DNA from: Bursaphelenchus xylophilus
Lineage: Eukaryota; Nematoda; Chromadorea; Rhabditida; Aphelenchoididae
Assembly: GCA_904066235.2 (NCBI GenBank)
Contig: CAJFCV020000001.1
Location: forward strand, 5,518,001 to 5,582,000
DNA: 64,000 bases
Direction of reading: 5' to 3'
Part shown: positions 34,387 through 44,941 of the stretch, piece after piece
Layout of the letters: every line of letters starts with the position of its first letter
Numbering within the stretch: position 1 is the stretch's first letter
The notes under the pieces: model-generated
What the model was told of the DNA's origin: nothing
The model's database searches: none
The model's input: the letters and a program-made list of their open reading frames with translations, nothing else
Program-made: the position numbers and the translations under genes

Positions 34387-35770
34387 CACAGCATTCCGAA
34401 CTTTTTCCGCCGCCGATCGGTGTCCAAAAAAATGAAAAATTAAAAAGTGCACATTACATTTTCATGTGTGTAAGGGTAGCCAGAAGAGATACCGGCAAAA
34501 ACAAAAACTCTATGTAGAGTAATCAATTTCCTTTCAGAGTATGTAAGTTTTGCCTTCAGGTTGTCCGCTACCTTTGAGAAAATCGTCACTAAAAAAATGG
34601 AAATTTCGATTTTGAATGCCAAAAAAATGTGCTTTCTTGGGGCCACCAAAAAAGATGTTGGAGTCTATCGTAAAGAGAATTTCAAGGGCTACAACATATT
34701 AAAGTTTCAAGATTTTTGTGGGGGTTTAAGCCAAGTTAGAGTGAAAAAACCCCTGATTTTGCACTTTTTCTCGATTTGTTTGCACTTTTAGTGCAAAAAT
34801 AAAAAACCATCCGTGGGCGATGGAATCTGTGTGTCATGTCGGATATTCATGCCAAATTTGAAGCTTCGCCGACGCTCCGGAGTCGCTGAATATCCGTTTA
34901 AATACGAAACCTTAGAGTACTATTTCTATTGTTTGAAGTCGCTTTATATGCTCCAAGATACGTTTTGATCAAAAGTATATTGGCTATATACAGTGTATAA
35001 CAACATCTTATCATTTACTCACGATATATTTTTTTCATTTCGAAAATTGAATTTGGCAGATAATCCTTCACAGAGCCAACTTTTCGTTGCAACAACCAAT
35101 TAAATTAACCGCCAAGCTGAGTTAGACTTTTGCAATTAAGTCGTTATGCAGTTGTTATACACTGTATACAGGCAATATATTTTTGATCAAAAGGGATCTT
35201 GGAGCACATAAAGCGATTTCAAACGACAGAAATAGTACTCTAAGGTTTCGTATTTAAACGGATATTCAGCGACTCCGGAGCGTCGGCGAAGCTTCAAATT
35301 TGGCATGAATATCCGACATGACACACAGATTCCATCGCCCACGGATGGTTTTTTATTTTTGCCCTAAAAGTGCAAACAAATCGAGAAAAAGTGCAAAATC
35401 AGGGGTTTTTTCACTCTAACTTGGCTTAAACCCCCACAAAAATCTTGAAACTTTAATATGTTGTAGCCCTTGAAATTCTCTTTACGATAGACTCCAACAT
35501 CTTTTTTGGTGGCCCCAAGAAAGTACATTTTTTTGGCATTCAAAATCGAAATTTCCATTTTTTTAGTGACGATTTTCTCAAAGGTAGCGGACAACCTGAA
35601 GGCAAAACTTACATACTCTGAAAGGAAATTGATTACTCTACATAAAGAGTTTTTGTTTTTGCCGGTATCTCTTCTGGCTACCCTTACACACATGAAAATG
35701 TAATGTGCACTTTTTAATTTTTCATTTTTTTGGACACCGATCGGCGGCGGAAAAAGTTCGGAATGCTGTG
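34387..35770. mobile_element. 1.38-kb near-perfect palindromic element
   Basis: Ends CACAGCATTCCGAACTTTTT and their complement are flanked by the 5-bp repeat CCTCG (34382-34386, 35771-35775). The two arms match over almost the entire element, including the reading-frame shadows on both sides, with only a short unlike centre near 34990-35170. No protein-coding capacity was recognised. Confidence 0.78.
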
Positions 35771-36130
35771 CCTCGTAAGGAAAACCTAAGAAAATACCTA
35801 ACAAGGAAAAAAAAGAGTTGTAAGGAAAAAAGTAACAATCAAAAAAATGAATGTCATTTTCGAAATCAGTAAATTATCCTATTGGTTGATGAATAATTAT
35901 CCGGCGGTTTTATTGGCGCGTTTTTTGTTAGTTAAAATTCGCGTTTTGTTAATTTTTTCCATAAAAATAGTCTTCTCTGTTTAGTTAATAAAATGCGTGT
36001 CGAAAACCATACTCGTATTCGCCATATTATGCTCTACCATTTCGAGAAAGGTTGGAAGTCAGCACTGTCATTTCGCGATCTCAACCAACTTTTCGGCGAA
36101 GGAACAAAAAAATCGCCACTGTAAGAACTA

Positions 36131-36368
36131 CACTGCTGGACAAAATGATATGACCACCGCAATTTTGCGCTGGCGATTTGTCCATGGTAAATGAATTGCT
36201 TTAATATTTGGTGAAAGTGAGCATGGAGCAATTGAAATCCTTTGATACTTTTTGGGTACATGTTACATTGCTCCATACTCACTTTCACCAAATATTAAAG
36301 CAATTCATTTACCATGGACAAATTGCCAGCGCAAAATTGCGGTGGTCATATCATTTTGTCCAGCAGTG
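36131..36368. mobile_element. Tc1-like MITE
   Basis: Ends CACTGCTGGACAAAATGATA and their complement are flanked by TA (36129-36130, 36369-36370). The end sequence resembles the Tc1 terminal repeat, which begins CAGTGCTGGCCAAAA. 238 bp, mostly palindromic, non-coding. Confidence 0.88.
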
Positions 36369-36709
36369 TATGTGGAATAACGAATTTTAACTAACTAGGG
36401 AAGTGTACAAACGAACCCTCGCCAAATGGCAAGTGTTATACACCATTGGAAAGCCCTTGAAAAATGGTGCAAGACACCATTTTCATTTTTTGCAGAATGC
36501 CTCACTAGGGAAGTGTACAAACGAACCCTCACCAAATGGCAAGTGATATACACCATTTGAAAGCCCTTGAAAAATGGTGCAAGATACCATTTTCATTTTT
36601 TGCAGAATGCCTTTCCGCGACGACACACTGTAAATTATATTATTGTTAGGTCATTTCGCAACAAAAATCTTTCTTTCTCTTGAGCGGATAAAAATCATCG
36701 GAGAGGGTT

Positions 36710-36781
36710 GCTTCAATAGTGCAGTGGTTAATGAGCAGGCTGATAAGCCAAACCAAGCTAGGTTCGATTCCCAGCTTGGGC
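36710..36781 (+). other. tRNA-like sequence, outer element
   Basis: A-box TAGTGCAGTGG, B-box GGTTCGATTCC, and a four-of-five-pair T stem (CTAGG / CCCAG). The acceptor stem is imperfect and the anticodon arm does not close in a standard way. 72 nt, without a long variable arm, so it has a different ancestor from the other tRNA-like cassettes here. Confidence 0.5.
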
Positions 36782-37010
36782 AAAAACGTTTTGCGTTTTT
36801 ACAGTTAGGAAAATATTTGACAAGGGAAGTCGTTCAGATCGCAAATGAACTATGACATGAGACCTGTGTGGTTTTATAGTCACATACTCTACTATATCGA
36901 ATATAAAGGCATTTTTGCGTCTGGGCCCCCGCGGCCGAGAAAATCGACTATAAAGTTTCGCAAGAAGAGAGCGCCGAAAAAGTCCTCTCTCCGAAAGCAA
37001 ACCCAAACAG

Positions 37011-37095
37011 CTGCCCAGTTGGCCGAGTGGAAAGAGCGCTCGTCTAACGAATCTTCTTTTGGGTCGGGGGGCTGGGTTCGATTCCTTTCACCTGC
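37011..37095 (+). other. tRNA-like sequence, left arm of inner element
   Basis: A-box TTGGCCGAGTGG and B-box GGTTCGATTCC flank a long G-rich middle (GGGTCGGGGGGC). This is compatible with a class II tRNA ancestor. Anticodon and acceptor stems are weak. Confidence 0.5.
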
Positions 37096-37354
37096 AATGT
37101 AAAGGGTAAGACTACTGTGTACACTACAGTATGCGTAAAAAAAATTTTTTTTGTGTTTTTCCAATTTTATGTAGATTTGTGCCTTTTCTTGAGACAAAAA
37201 CAAACAAATTTAGTCGACTTTTCTCCAGACTGTTAAAAATGGCATGACTTGGAATGGTAATCGGAGAGCTTCCTGCGGCTACGCCGCAAGGCTATCGGAA
37301 AGTTGTCGAAAGGAAGTAAAGTGATTTTTTATCACTCTTTGATTTTGTTTGGAC

Positions 37355-37909
37355 ATGGGATTGGCGCCTAAAAATGTTGTGGCTCTCCTCTTGGCCGAGT
37401 TCGGAACCGGGAACTCCGAAGACGCGACTTACGAGGAGACTCGGATGGCAACCCGACTGAAGATTCTGCTGTCTCAAGCGGCGGAAGACGCGAATAATGA
37501 GGTTCAAACGGACGATGAGATTATGGACAACAATAGCAGTGGGGACGAGAATGACGATGACAGCGACTTCGAATTGGACGTTGAAGGCCATCAAGAACGT
37601 GATGAAAGAGGAACTGGAGAGATATGGATGGGACGAAAATTCGTGTCGCTAGATCAAATACGAGCAGTCAAACGATATTGGCTATTGTCGAATCGATCGG
37701 TTGGCGCTGTCAGGAAACGGTGCAGGTTCATTCGAAGCGACTACTACTGGAGAAAGATGACGGACCTGTGGAAGAAAGGTAAGGCTACAGTTTGTTGATG
37801 ATTTTTTTGTAGATGAAGTTGTCGCAGATCGGCGTGTTCGCATAAAGAAGCTGGCTTCTGATCTTTTTGAGCGGGCGAAGGAGAGATTGTCGACTGGGAC
37901 TTCCGATCC
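37355..37909 (+). CDS. protein fragment encoded in the centre of the inner element
   Basis: Start at 37355. Exon 37355-37778, a 34-nt intron with GTAAG donor and TTGTAG acceptor, then an open frame from 37813 that runs on into the right arm. The product has a hydrophobic N-terminal helix, a strongly acidic middle (SSGDENDDDSDFELD), and a basic segment (RAVKRYWLLSNRSV, KRCRFIRSDYYWRK) that could be a DNA-binding helix bundle. I do not recognise the family. It is either an element-encoded protein or a captured host fragment. Confidence 0.5.
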
Positions 37910-38075
37910 GATTACCATTCCAAGTCATGCCATTTTTAACAGTCTGGAGAAAAGTCGACTAAATTTGTTTGTTTTTGTCTCAAGAAAAGGCACAAATCTA
38001 CATAAAATTGGAAAAACACAAAAAAAATTTTTTTACGCATACTGTAGTGTACACAGTAGTCTTACCCTTTACATT

Positions 38076-38160
38076 GCAGGTGAAAGGAATCGAACCCAGC
38101 CCCCCGACCCAAAAGAAGATTCGTTAGACGAGCGCTCTTTCCACTCGGCCAACTGGGCAG
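38076..38160 (-). other. tRNA-like sequence, right arm of inner element
   Basis: Mirror copy of the sequence at 37011-37095, with the same A-box and B-box read on the minus strand. Confidence 0.5.
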
Positions 38161-39377
38161 CTGTTTGGGTTTGCTTTCGGAGAGAGGACTTTTTCGGCGC
38201 TCTCTTCTTGCGAAACTTTATAGTCGATTTTCTCGGCCGCGGGGGCCCAGACGCAAAAATGCCTTTATATTTGATATAGTAGAGTATGTGACTATAAAAC
38301 CACACAGGTCTCATGTCATAGTTCATTTGCGATCTGAACGACTTCCCTTGTGAGTTAAACTTTTACAAACGCTTTAATTTTTCTAGAAAACGGTAGATTA
38401 CGGTTATAATCATCAAACTTACATGTTTTTCAAGATTAAAAAAAGTGAAAAGTGTTTTTTCACGTTATGGGTATCTAAAACCAGTAAATATCATATGTAA
38501 AATGGTTTTACTGGCAAGCGCCAAACTTCATAATAATTCTTAGGCCAACCTAGTAGCAATACGTATCATTTAACGTTTTGAAATAAGATTTATTTTGCCC
38601 TACAGCAGATATTGTAACTACTTAAGGGACAAATCAGCCGTTTATAATTTTTTGCCCTAGGGCATTCTGCAAAAAGTGAAAATGGTACCTTTCACCATTT
38701 TTCAAGGGCTTTCCAATGGTGTATAACACTTGCCATTTGGTGAGGGTTCGTTTGTACACTTCCCTAGTCAGGGCAAAAAATTATAAACGGTTGATTTGTG
38801 CTTTAAGTAGTTACAATATCTGCTGTGGGGCATAATAAATGTTATTTCAAAACGCTAAATAGTACGGAATGCTACTGGGTTGGCCTAAGGATCATTATGA
38901 AGTTTAGCGCTTGCCAGTAAGACCATTTTACATATGGTATTTACTGGTTTTAAATGCCTATAATGTGAAAAAACACTTTTCACTTTTTTTAATCTTGTAA
39001 AACATGTAAGTTCGATGGTTTTAACCGTAACCGACCGTCTTCCAGTAAAATTAAAGCGTTTGTAAAAGTTTAACGCAAATATTTTCCTAACTGTAAGAAC
39101 GCAAAAATGATTTTGTCAAGCTGAGAACCGAACCTGCGGCGATTTTTTCCTGCTCAAGAGAAACAAAGATTTTTGTTGCAAATGGCCTAAAAATAATATA
39201 ATTTACAGTATGTCGTCGCGGAAAGTCATTCTGCAAAAGATGAAAATGGTGTCTTCTACCATTTTTCAAGGGCTCTTCAATGACGTATGTCACTTAGCAT
39301 TTGGTGAGGGTCCGTATGTACACTTCCCTAGTAACAAAAAACGCCCCAATAAAACCGCCGGATAATTATGCATTTAG

Positions 39378-39516
39378 ATCAGCTACTTCCGCCATCAGAA
39401 ATCTTCACCCAACCCTCAGACATCAGATCTCGGCCCATAATGCCTACTGGACCACCGTTATTTTCCTATCCATCAAGAAACTGATCTTCGATCGGGATGT
39501 TGTAGACACTTTGTAA
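39378..39516 (+). pseudogene. 3'-end fragment of a family gene (B/C type)
   Basis: It encodes only the last ~45 residues of the copy B/C protein (SATSAIRNLHPTLR, LIFDRDVVDTL) with its stop and the following GTAAGT. It begins directly after the outer transposon end. It marks the left limit of the duplicated segment that continues through 41,700. Confidence 0.85.
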
Positions 39517-40059
39517 ATGTAAGTATTTACTTATCGTAGGAAATGGTATTTTATTATAAAGATTTTCATAATTCTTTCAGAAACCACAAGAATCACCAAC
39601 TACGGGAACTTTCATTTTTTATTTATGCTAATCGGGTACTAGCTTTAATGGCATAATAATTGTTAAATTCTACCTCAAAGGTTTTGATCTAATAAACTTA
39701 CTGTGCTGTAATGAGAGAAGAGTACTTAAGGTGAAAATGGTGCAACGTTTGCATCTGTAATTTTACCGAAACGTCAAAGAGAAAAATCTCGCCAAGAGAT
39801 TAGAATTTTTCGCCCAAGGTTCAGAGAGCAGAGGAATTCTGAAGGTGATGTAATTGTATTGGGCAATGAACTCCACCGCGGTGCACCGTGCTAAATTCAG
39901 GGGTTCTTTTGCGAAGCATTACGTAGTAGCCATCGGGCGATCTAAATAGAAACGGATAAACTTTCGGCTAGTCTCCCCAACTATACTACTGTATAGCCAA
40001 CTGAGTTTTTCCCATTTCGCGTATAGCAAGGAATTCAATGTCTTGCAACATGTCTTGAT

Positions 40060-40563
40060 CAGGGGTGGCCACCGGCCCGGCGAAGCCCGGCCCGATCGGG
40101 CCTAAACGGGCCGGGCCTGGCAAATTTTGAAACGGGCCGGGCCGGGCCTGCTTTTTACCGGGCCGGGCCGCGGGCCTGAGCCATTTTCAGGCCCGGCCCG
40201 GTTTTGTCGAAATGCCAAGCGTTTGGCATTCAATGTTTTCGCGCCGGAAAAATTTTTGGATAGGTTTGTATTTTTAGTATATCAAGTTCTACAATAGTTT
40301 ATTACTTTATAGTACTTTTTTGCATATATGTTATAATATAAGGTCCAAATTAGAACATATAATAGATATAGGATAGTTCTTAGCAGATTTTAGCACACTA
40401 CAGAGGCGGTAAGATCAAAGGAAATTTTCCAGCTCGCGCCCTAACCGGGCTTTTACAGGGCCGGGCCGGGCCTGCAAAATTTTGAACCGGGCCGGGCCGG
40501 GCCTGGGATTTTGCCGGGCCCCGGGCCTGAAATTTGGAAAAAGAGGCCCGTTTGCCACCCCTG
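40060..40563. mobile_element. hAT-type MITE
   Basis: Ends CAGGGGTGGCC and GCCACCCCTG are flanked by a perfect 8-bp duplication GTCTTGAT (40052-40059, 40564-40571), the hAT signature. The sub-terminal regions are packed with GGGCCGGGCC repeats in both orientations. 504 bp, no transposase. Confidence 0.92.
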
Positions 40564-40954
40564 GTCTTGATTTAATAGCGAAATTCTACCAATAAATCAG
40601 ACAATTCATTGACATTCCGCTTTCGCAATTAATTTTTGGCCTGCGTAAAATCTTGACCTAAATCTTGGTTGCCAACGTTGTCGACGGATTTCGGCGATTC
40701 CCGCATGTGATCCGTTTCTTGTCTTGTGTTACATCTCCGCTTATATAATTTTACGTTTTTGTTTCCATTGTCTAAGTTTAGGAATGCATTCTTGATAAGC
40801 TAAAAGCGATTCTTCTTTTTCTGAAGAATTGCTCGTAGTACACTTGTCGACATTTTACTTTGCATCTGCATTTCGGCTCTTTCTGTTTTTTTTTGTTGTT
40901 TTACCTACTATAATATAATTTTCAGCATTCAGCTCTTTTCACCAAATTTGAAGG

Positions 40955-41236
40955 ATGTTGACCGTCAAGAAGATGGTTCAACTCTTCAGCAGCGAGCTCA
41001 AGCTGTACGACAACCTCAAAGTGAGTGTTTAAACTTAGCTTTTGTTTTTTAGCTAGAACTTGTCAATTTTAATTGTTATCCATGATGTTTCAGGAGAGAC
41101 ATGTCGCTTCTTTCATGAGAAAGGCTACGATCTGGACGAGAATTGCCAAGCCATTCTTCAACTCCTCTGCCTGCGAGTCAAGGAAGAATTCAGACGCCGC
41201 CATGACAACACTTTCAGGTTCATCATCCGCAAGTAA
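40955..41236 (+). pseudogene. internally deleted copy of the REXO1-like gene
   Basis: It has the same first exon (MLTVKKMVQLFS) and donor as 25762. The second exon then jumps after HVASF to sequence matching the last exon from about 27152. About 1.2 kb is missing, including the zinc region and most of the nuclease fold, and the frame is shifted after the junction. The upstream region and the sequence after the stop also match the intact locus. Confidence 0.9.
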
Positions 41237-41704
41237 ACTTGTCCTCGGAAATTTGGTTGCTTTATTAAATAAATTTTTGTTTTATCAACAGGTTTAACAG
41301 AAGAGAAAGGAATCCCTTATTATTGGGTCCTTATACCTATTTGTGTCGGATTGTTGTAACCTTTTGCCCGATCGGGCTTCCGGAAACTGCAAAACAGCGG
41401 CAAAAAGCCGCGCTTTCTTTGGCTTTCTTTGTCTGATTTTTTTGTTATTTCTTTCGGTATCAGGGGGACATCTTCTTTGCTCAGATGGTCTTCCCTTGAA
41501 AGATTTGATCGCGTGTTTTCAGGGATTACTCGAATAATTTTTGTGCTTTTACTTTCAGGATCAAGCTCATAAAGGTCCTAAGAGCCTCTGCGGTTGCAAA
41601 ATTTTCGATAACTCTTATGTAAGTTTACCTTTTTTGCTTCGGCTTTTTGTTTCATTTCATGAAAAGTAATATTTTATTTTTTATCCATGACATTTCAGGG
41701 CAAA

Positions 41705-44700
41705 ATGAAGAAAGTTTCGCAGAAAATGGCCACTCTTGATATGAAAACAAAAGAAAATACAAGACCGGAGGAAAAGCGAGCAAATGGAAGCCTTCAAAAG
41801 ACCGAACAATCGGGTGCGATGGATGCAATCATGGAGAAGATCCGGAAAGGACTGGCGACCGCCAATGATCAGGATCTGGGCATTCTTTTCAACGAGACCT
41901 TTGCCAACACCGCGTCCTCCCTCGAACGGCACAATTCCTTGGCGTTGCAGATGAGAGCGTTGCATCAAGTCTTCATGAAAATGTCGAATTATTTCAAGGA
42001 CGCAGATTTGGTCTCAAAAGATAAATTTTGCTGCGTGGGATTCGAACTGAACTCTGTGCTGACGAAGATGTGCAAGGATATGGATTCTGAAGCCATGGGA
42101 AAGATGTTCAGAATAGAATTGACTGGGATGAAGGGCAAGGGAAAAGAAATCAAGAATCTGCTGCAACTTGAAGACAATTCTCTTGGGAAAGCTGCAACCT
42201 CACTGATTCAGAAGACGTTTTTTGATGGAAATTGTAATAAGAAGAAGAAAAGGAAGAGGATACCCTGTGAACATAAGGGACAGACATGCCAAAAGCTGGC
42301 ATTTCAAGTGGATGAACAGTTTATCGGTGATGTAAAACGTGAACTCAAGCTGGTCAACGAGCAGAAAATTGTCGATTTGACAAAGAAGGAGATTCAGAAG
42401 ATCAAAGACGACGTTCTGGGTAGAAGATGCAGATCAGATATACTCCCAGTGACCGCTCAAAATGGAATCGAATCAATTCTATGGGCATTAATCTCATTAT
42501 TGGATCGGAGATTGAAGAGAGAAGGTCTGAGTGATTGTTGTATGGGGATGATGGTTAAAAAATCAGTCAATTTGATGCTGAATTATTCGATTTACGAACA
42601 AGGAGAGGTCTTCAGAAGAGAGTTTCATCTTATCAATAAGGAAAACCTGGCCAAAGAAGATCCCCAATTCCTCTCTGCCCTTGTTTGCAGTGCCATGAAG
42701 AAGATAATTTGCGATGGAAAAGGCTCTTCAGAGGGAAGTAACTGCACTCATCCGGATCCTCCGCATATTGTAGACCCCAATCTCTTCGAAAATGCTTGCA
42801 GAACCGACAAGGAAGCTGACGAATACACCGAATTGCTCCATAACCCATTGAAACCAGACAAAATCATCAAGAAGATGGTCGTTGAGTATGATCCGAGCAT
42901 TAGAAGTGTGTTGAAATCGAATTGGGAGAAGGTCGGAAAGACGTTTAACGAATTTTGGGATGCCATTTTCCGAAGACCGTTTGAAGATTTGGTCAGGAAT
43001 TTTACTCTGAACATTGTACGATCTCCCACTAAAGATTCCACTACCAGTCAATTCAGAAGAGCGACATTTCAGCTGTTCAAAGAAGCGGATATCCAGGGAT
43101 TTGAGGACTGGAATGAACTTTACAGCCTCACTCAGCGGTACGACGAGGATCGCAATACTTTAATCTTGCCGTTGTGCCAGTTACTGGTCTATGATCTCGA
43201 TCAGCTTGGAACTATCTACCGAAAATGCCTGAGGGGGCTTGAAGTGAGGGATGATGACATCAATTACACTCTCAAACAAGCCGACACTTACCTTGGAAGG
43301 TTTTCCATTCTTGTAGTTTTCAATTTACTGTTCCCAGAAGATCCGAAAAAGCAGAAGATTGAAGCTCCCTTGGTGTTCGACAACAAGATACGACCGATGC
43401 GCTTGAATAAGGCGTTTTATGATGGGGCAGATAAAAAGCTGAAGACCCGGGAGAAATTCAGAGAGGAGCTGAAGAGGAAGGTGATGAAGATCAAGGACGA
43501 GACATTAGGAAGACGATGGAAATCACGTGTCTTGGACTTTGCGGAGAAGGGACACAGAATTGAAGAGGCGATCTTGGCCATGATGAATTTATTCAGTCCC
43601 TTCTTCCTGCATCCTGAGGATTATTCTCCCAGCAAATCCTGTTGTTTTGGACGTGAAATCAAACAAATAATGATGACGATACTCCCTCTTCCCTTTGACG
43701 AAGTTCTACTGACTCAGCAAAGAAATGGCGATATCCTCAACATACTTTACTTGACAGTTCCTTCCAGTCTGGTTATTGATGGAAAACCAGGAATTGCGAT
43801 CTTTGGAGTCATTATATTGTATTTATTGGAGAACATTCTATTCCAAGAGCCATTCCCGGACGATGAGATTATGTGCAGACATGAAAGGGAGCCGTTTGAA
43901 ACTGAAGATATCCTCAAAACGGCCATGGGGAAGATCGACAAAGAGAAAAACCCCATGGATGTACTCAATGTCCCCGTCAAAGATCCGAAGATGGCCAAGA
44001 AATGGATGGAAGAGTTTATTTTCGGAAGGTCCGGGACGTTTATTGATATGGATGACTTTGAACTCGAATTCAATCAGTTGGTATTCAAATTACATACCCC
44101 AGACTTTGCAGTCATCTCACTGGGGTTCAAGTTGCATTTGATTACGATGCCAGATTCCAAGATTCCATCTACAAATATGTTAAAGAAGGCCGTTCGTGAT
44201 ATCATTTACTCTGATGAATTTTCTTTCCCCATCCCCCAAAAGGAGTGTCTACTCTTTGATAAAGAAAGGCTTGGCCGAACGCTGGGTCATCTCATTTACC
44301 AGATGATGTTTGAAGGTCATAGACGAATGGGAGAATTTATGAGAGAATCGCTGGCGAGATGTGATGATTCCAGAATCAAGAACCTTCTGAAGAAACCGGA
44401 CAGTTATCTCGGGATATTATTCTTTGTCCTGCTTGACATGTTTTTACTGACCGGACAAAACGGATCTGGAGAAGATGGCTCTCTCTATCATGACATCATG
44501 TTCCCGAATATGGATCGAAGCATTGATCATAATCAGCTCCGAGTGAATGCAGCCACGATGTCTCCACGACACATCGCCTCTTGCATGAGAAAGATGTTCT
44601 CCTTGAATCGACAAAATCATTCTTTGGTGGCCGAGAATATCAGGGATATTATGTATCAGACATTCAGATATGTATTGCCGGAGCTGCAGAAGTACTCGGA

Positions 44701-44941
44701 ATCGGATCTGATCCACTTGGAGGACAAACAATTGGCCAAGATCCTCCAAAATTTTATCGACAAAGGTGTAGCCATGGGAGAGGATCTGGGAATTGTGGTC
44801 AGATCGATTTTGAAGAGTTCAGTTGATGTTCATCACGTGTTCAGTAACTCGATTCCATCGGTGGACACCTACTGGTCATCCTTCGTTTTTGTTGTTATCA
44901 AGAGACTCATTTTTGACAGGGATATCATGGTTAATCTATAA
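41705..44941 (+). CDS. multi-repeat family protein, copy D
   Basis: Start ATG at 41705, 1,078 residues in one exon after a TTTCAG acceptor at 41698. It is colinear with copies B and C but clearly diverged (shared CEHKG, NEFWDAIFRR, CLRGLEV, KSCCFG, DRDI). The six repeat units are retained. A candidate upstream exon at 41559-41618 (TTTCAG acceptor, GTAAG donor) is exactly in frame and would add 20 residues including KGPKSLCGCK, but it may instead be 5' UTR, since the same exon near copy C has a stop. The basic run KKKKRKR at about residue 180 could be a nuclear targeting signal. A GTAAG-less 3' end follows the stop. Function unknown. Confidence 0.85.
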   Translation: MKKVSQKMATLDMKTKENTRPEEKRANGSLQKTEQSGAMDAIMEKIRKGLATANDQDLGILFNETFANTASSLERHNSLALQMRALHQVFMKMSNYFKDADLVSKDKFCCVGFELNSVLTKMCKDMDSEAMGKMFRIELTGMKGKGKEIKNLLQLEDNSLGKAATSLIQKTFFDGNCNKKKKRKRIPCEHKGQTCQKLAFQVDEQFIGDVKRELKLVNEQKIVDLTKKEIQKIKDDVLGRRCRSDILPVTAQNGIESILWALISLLDRRLKREGLSDCCMGMMVKKSVNLMLNYSIYEQGEVFRREFHLINKENLAKEDPQFLSALVCSAMKKIICDGKGSSEGSNCTHPDPPHIVDPNLFENACRTDKEADEYTELLHNPLKPDKIIKKMVVEYDPSIRSVLKSNWEKVGKTFNEFWDAIFRRPFEDLVRNFTLNIVRSPTKDSTTSQFRRATFQLFKEADIQGFEDWNELYSLTQRYDEDRNTLILPLCQLLVYDLDQLGTIYRKCLRGLEVRDDDINYTLKQADTYLGRFSILVVFNLLFPEDPKKQKIEAPLVFDNKIRPMRLNKAFYDGADKKLKTREKFREELKRKVMKIKDETLGRRWKSRVLDFAEKGHRIEEAILAMMNLFSPFFLHPEDYSPSKSCCFGREIKQIMMTILPLPFDEVLLTQQRNGDILNILYLTVPSSLVIDGKPGIAIFGVIILYLLENILFQEPFPDDEIMCRHEREPFETEDILKTAMGKIDKEKNPMDVLNVPVKDPKMAKKWMEEFIFGRSGTFIDMDDFELEFNQLVFKLHTPDFAVISLGFKLHLITMPDSKIPSTNMLKKAVRDIIYSDEFSFPIPQKECLLFDKERLGRTLGHLIYQMMFEGHRRMGEFMRESLARCDDSRIKNLLKKPDSYLGILFFVLLDMFLLTGQNGSGEDGSLYHDIMFPNMDRSIDHNQLRVNAATMSPRHIASCMRKMFSLNRQNHSLVAENIRDIMYQTFRYVLPELQKYSESDLIHLEDKQLAKILQNFIDKGVAMGEDLGIVVRSILKSSVDVHHVFSNSIPSVDTYWSSFVFVVIKRLIFDRDIMVNL

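Larger units (their letters stand above)
33600..35775. mobile_element. tRNA-like-carrying inverted-repeat element (C type), split by a second element
   Basis: Ends CGAGGGAATGGTCTGAAC and their complement are flanked by TAA (33597-33599, 35776-35778). Both arms carry a mirrored tRNA-like sequence. The last five bases of the right end (CCTCG) are duplicated around a second element at 34387-35770 that inserted there. Without it the element is about 790 bp. No transposase is seen. Confidence 0.8.
36821..38350. mobile_element. tRNA-like-carrying inverted-repeat element (inner nest)
   Basis: 1,530 bp; ends CAAGGGAAGTCGTTCAGATC and their complement, flanked by TGA (36818-36820, 38351-38353). The arms are about 440 bp (36821-37262 and 37910-38350) and each carries a tRNA-like sequence. 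The unique centre encodes a protein fragment. It sits inside the left arm of the outer element. Confidence 0.85.
36395..39331. mobile_element. tRNA-like-carrying inverted-repeat element (outer nest)
   Basis: Ends CTAGGGAAGTGTACAAACGA and their complement are flanked by TAA (36392-36394, 39332-39334). A second copy of the end motif occurs at about 36504, and another, inverted, near 38766, inside a further palindrome spanning about 38354-39073. The interior is therefore several insertions deep. A tRNA-like sequence is on the left arm (36710-36781). Only its B-box part (39112-39140) remains on the right. Confidence 0.75.
35893..39369. mobile_element. outer inverted-repeat element hosting nested insertions
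   Basis: Left end ATAATTATCCGGCGG through GTTTTATTGG is repeated inverted at 39338-39369. Nearly all of the interior consists of later insertions (36131-36368, 36395-39331). Target duplication not identified. Confidence 0.55.

Noticed and set aside
33571..34517. Mirrored open frames of 110-150 codons on both strands, with others at 34561-35804 and 37887-38326
   Set aside because: They are the same palindromic arm sequence read twice, through tRNA-like regions, with no protein family resemblance.
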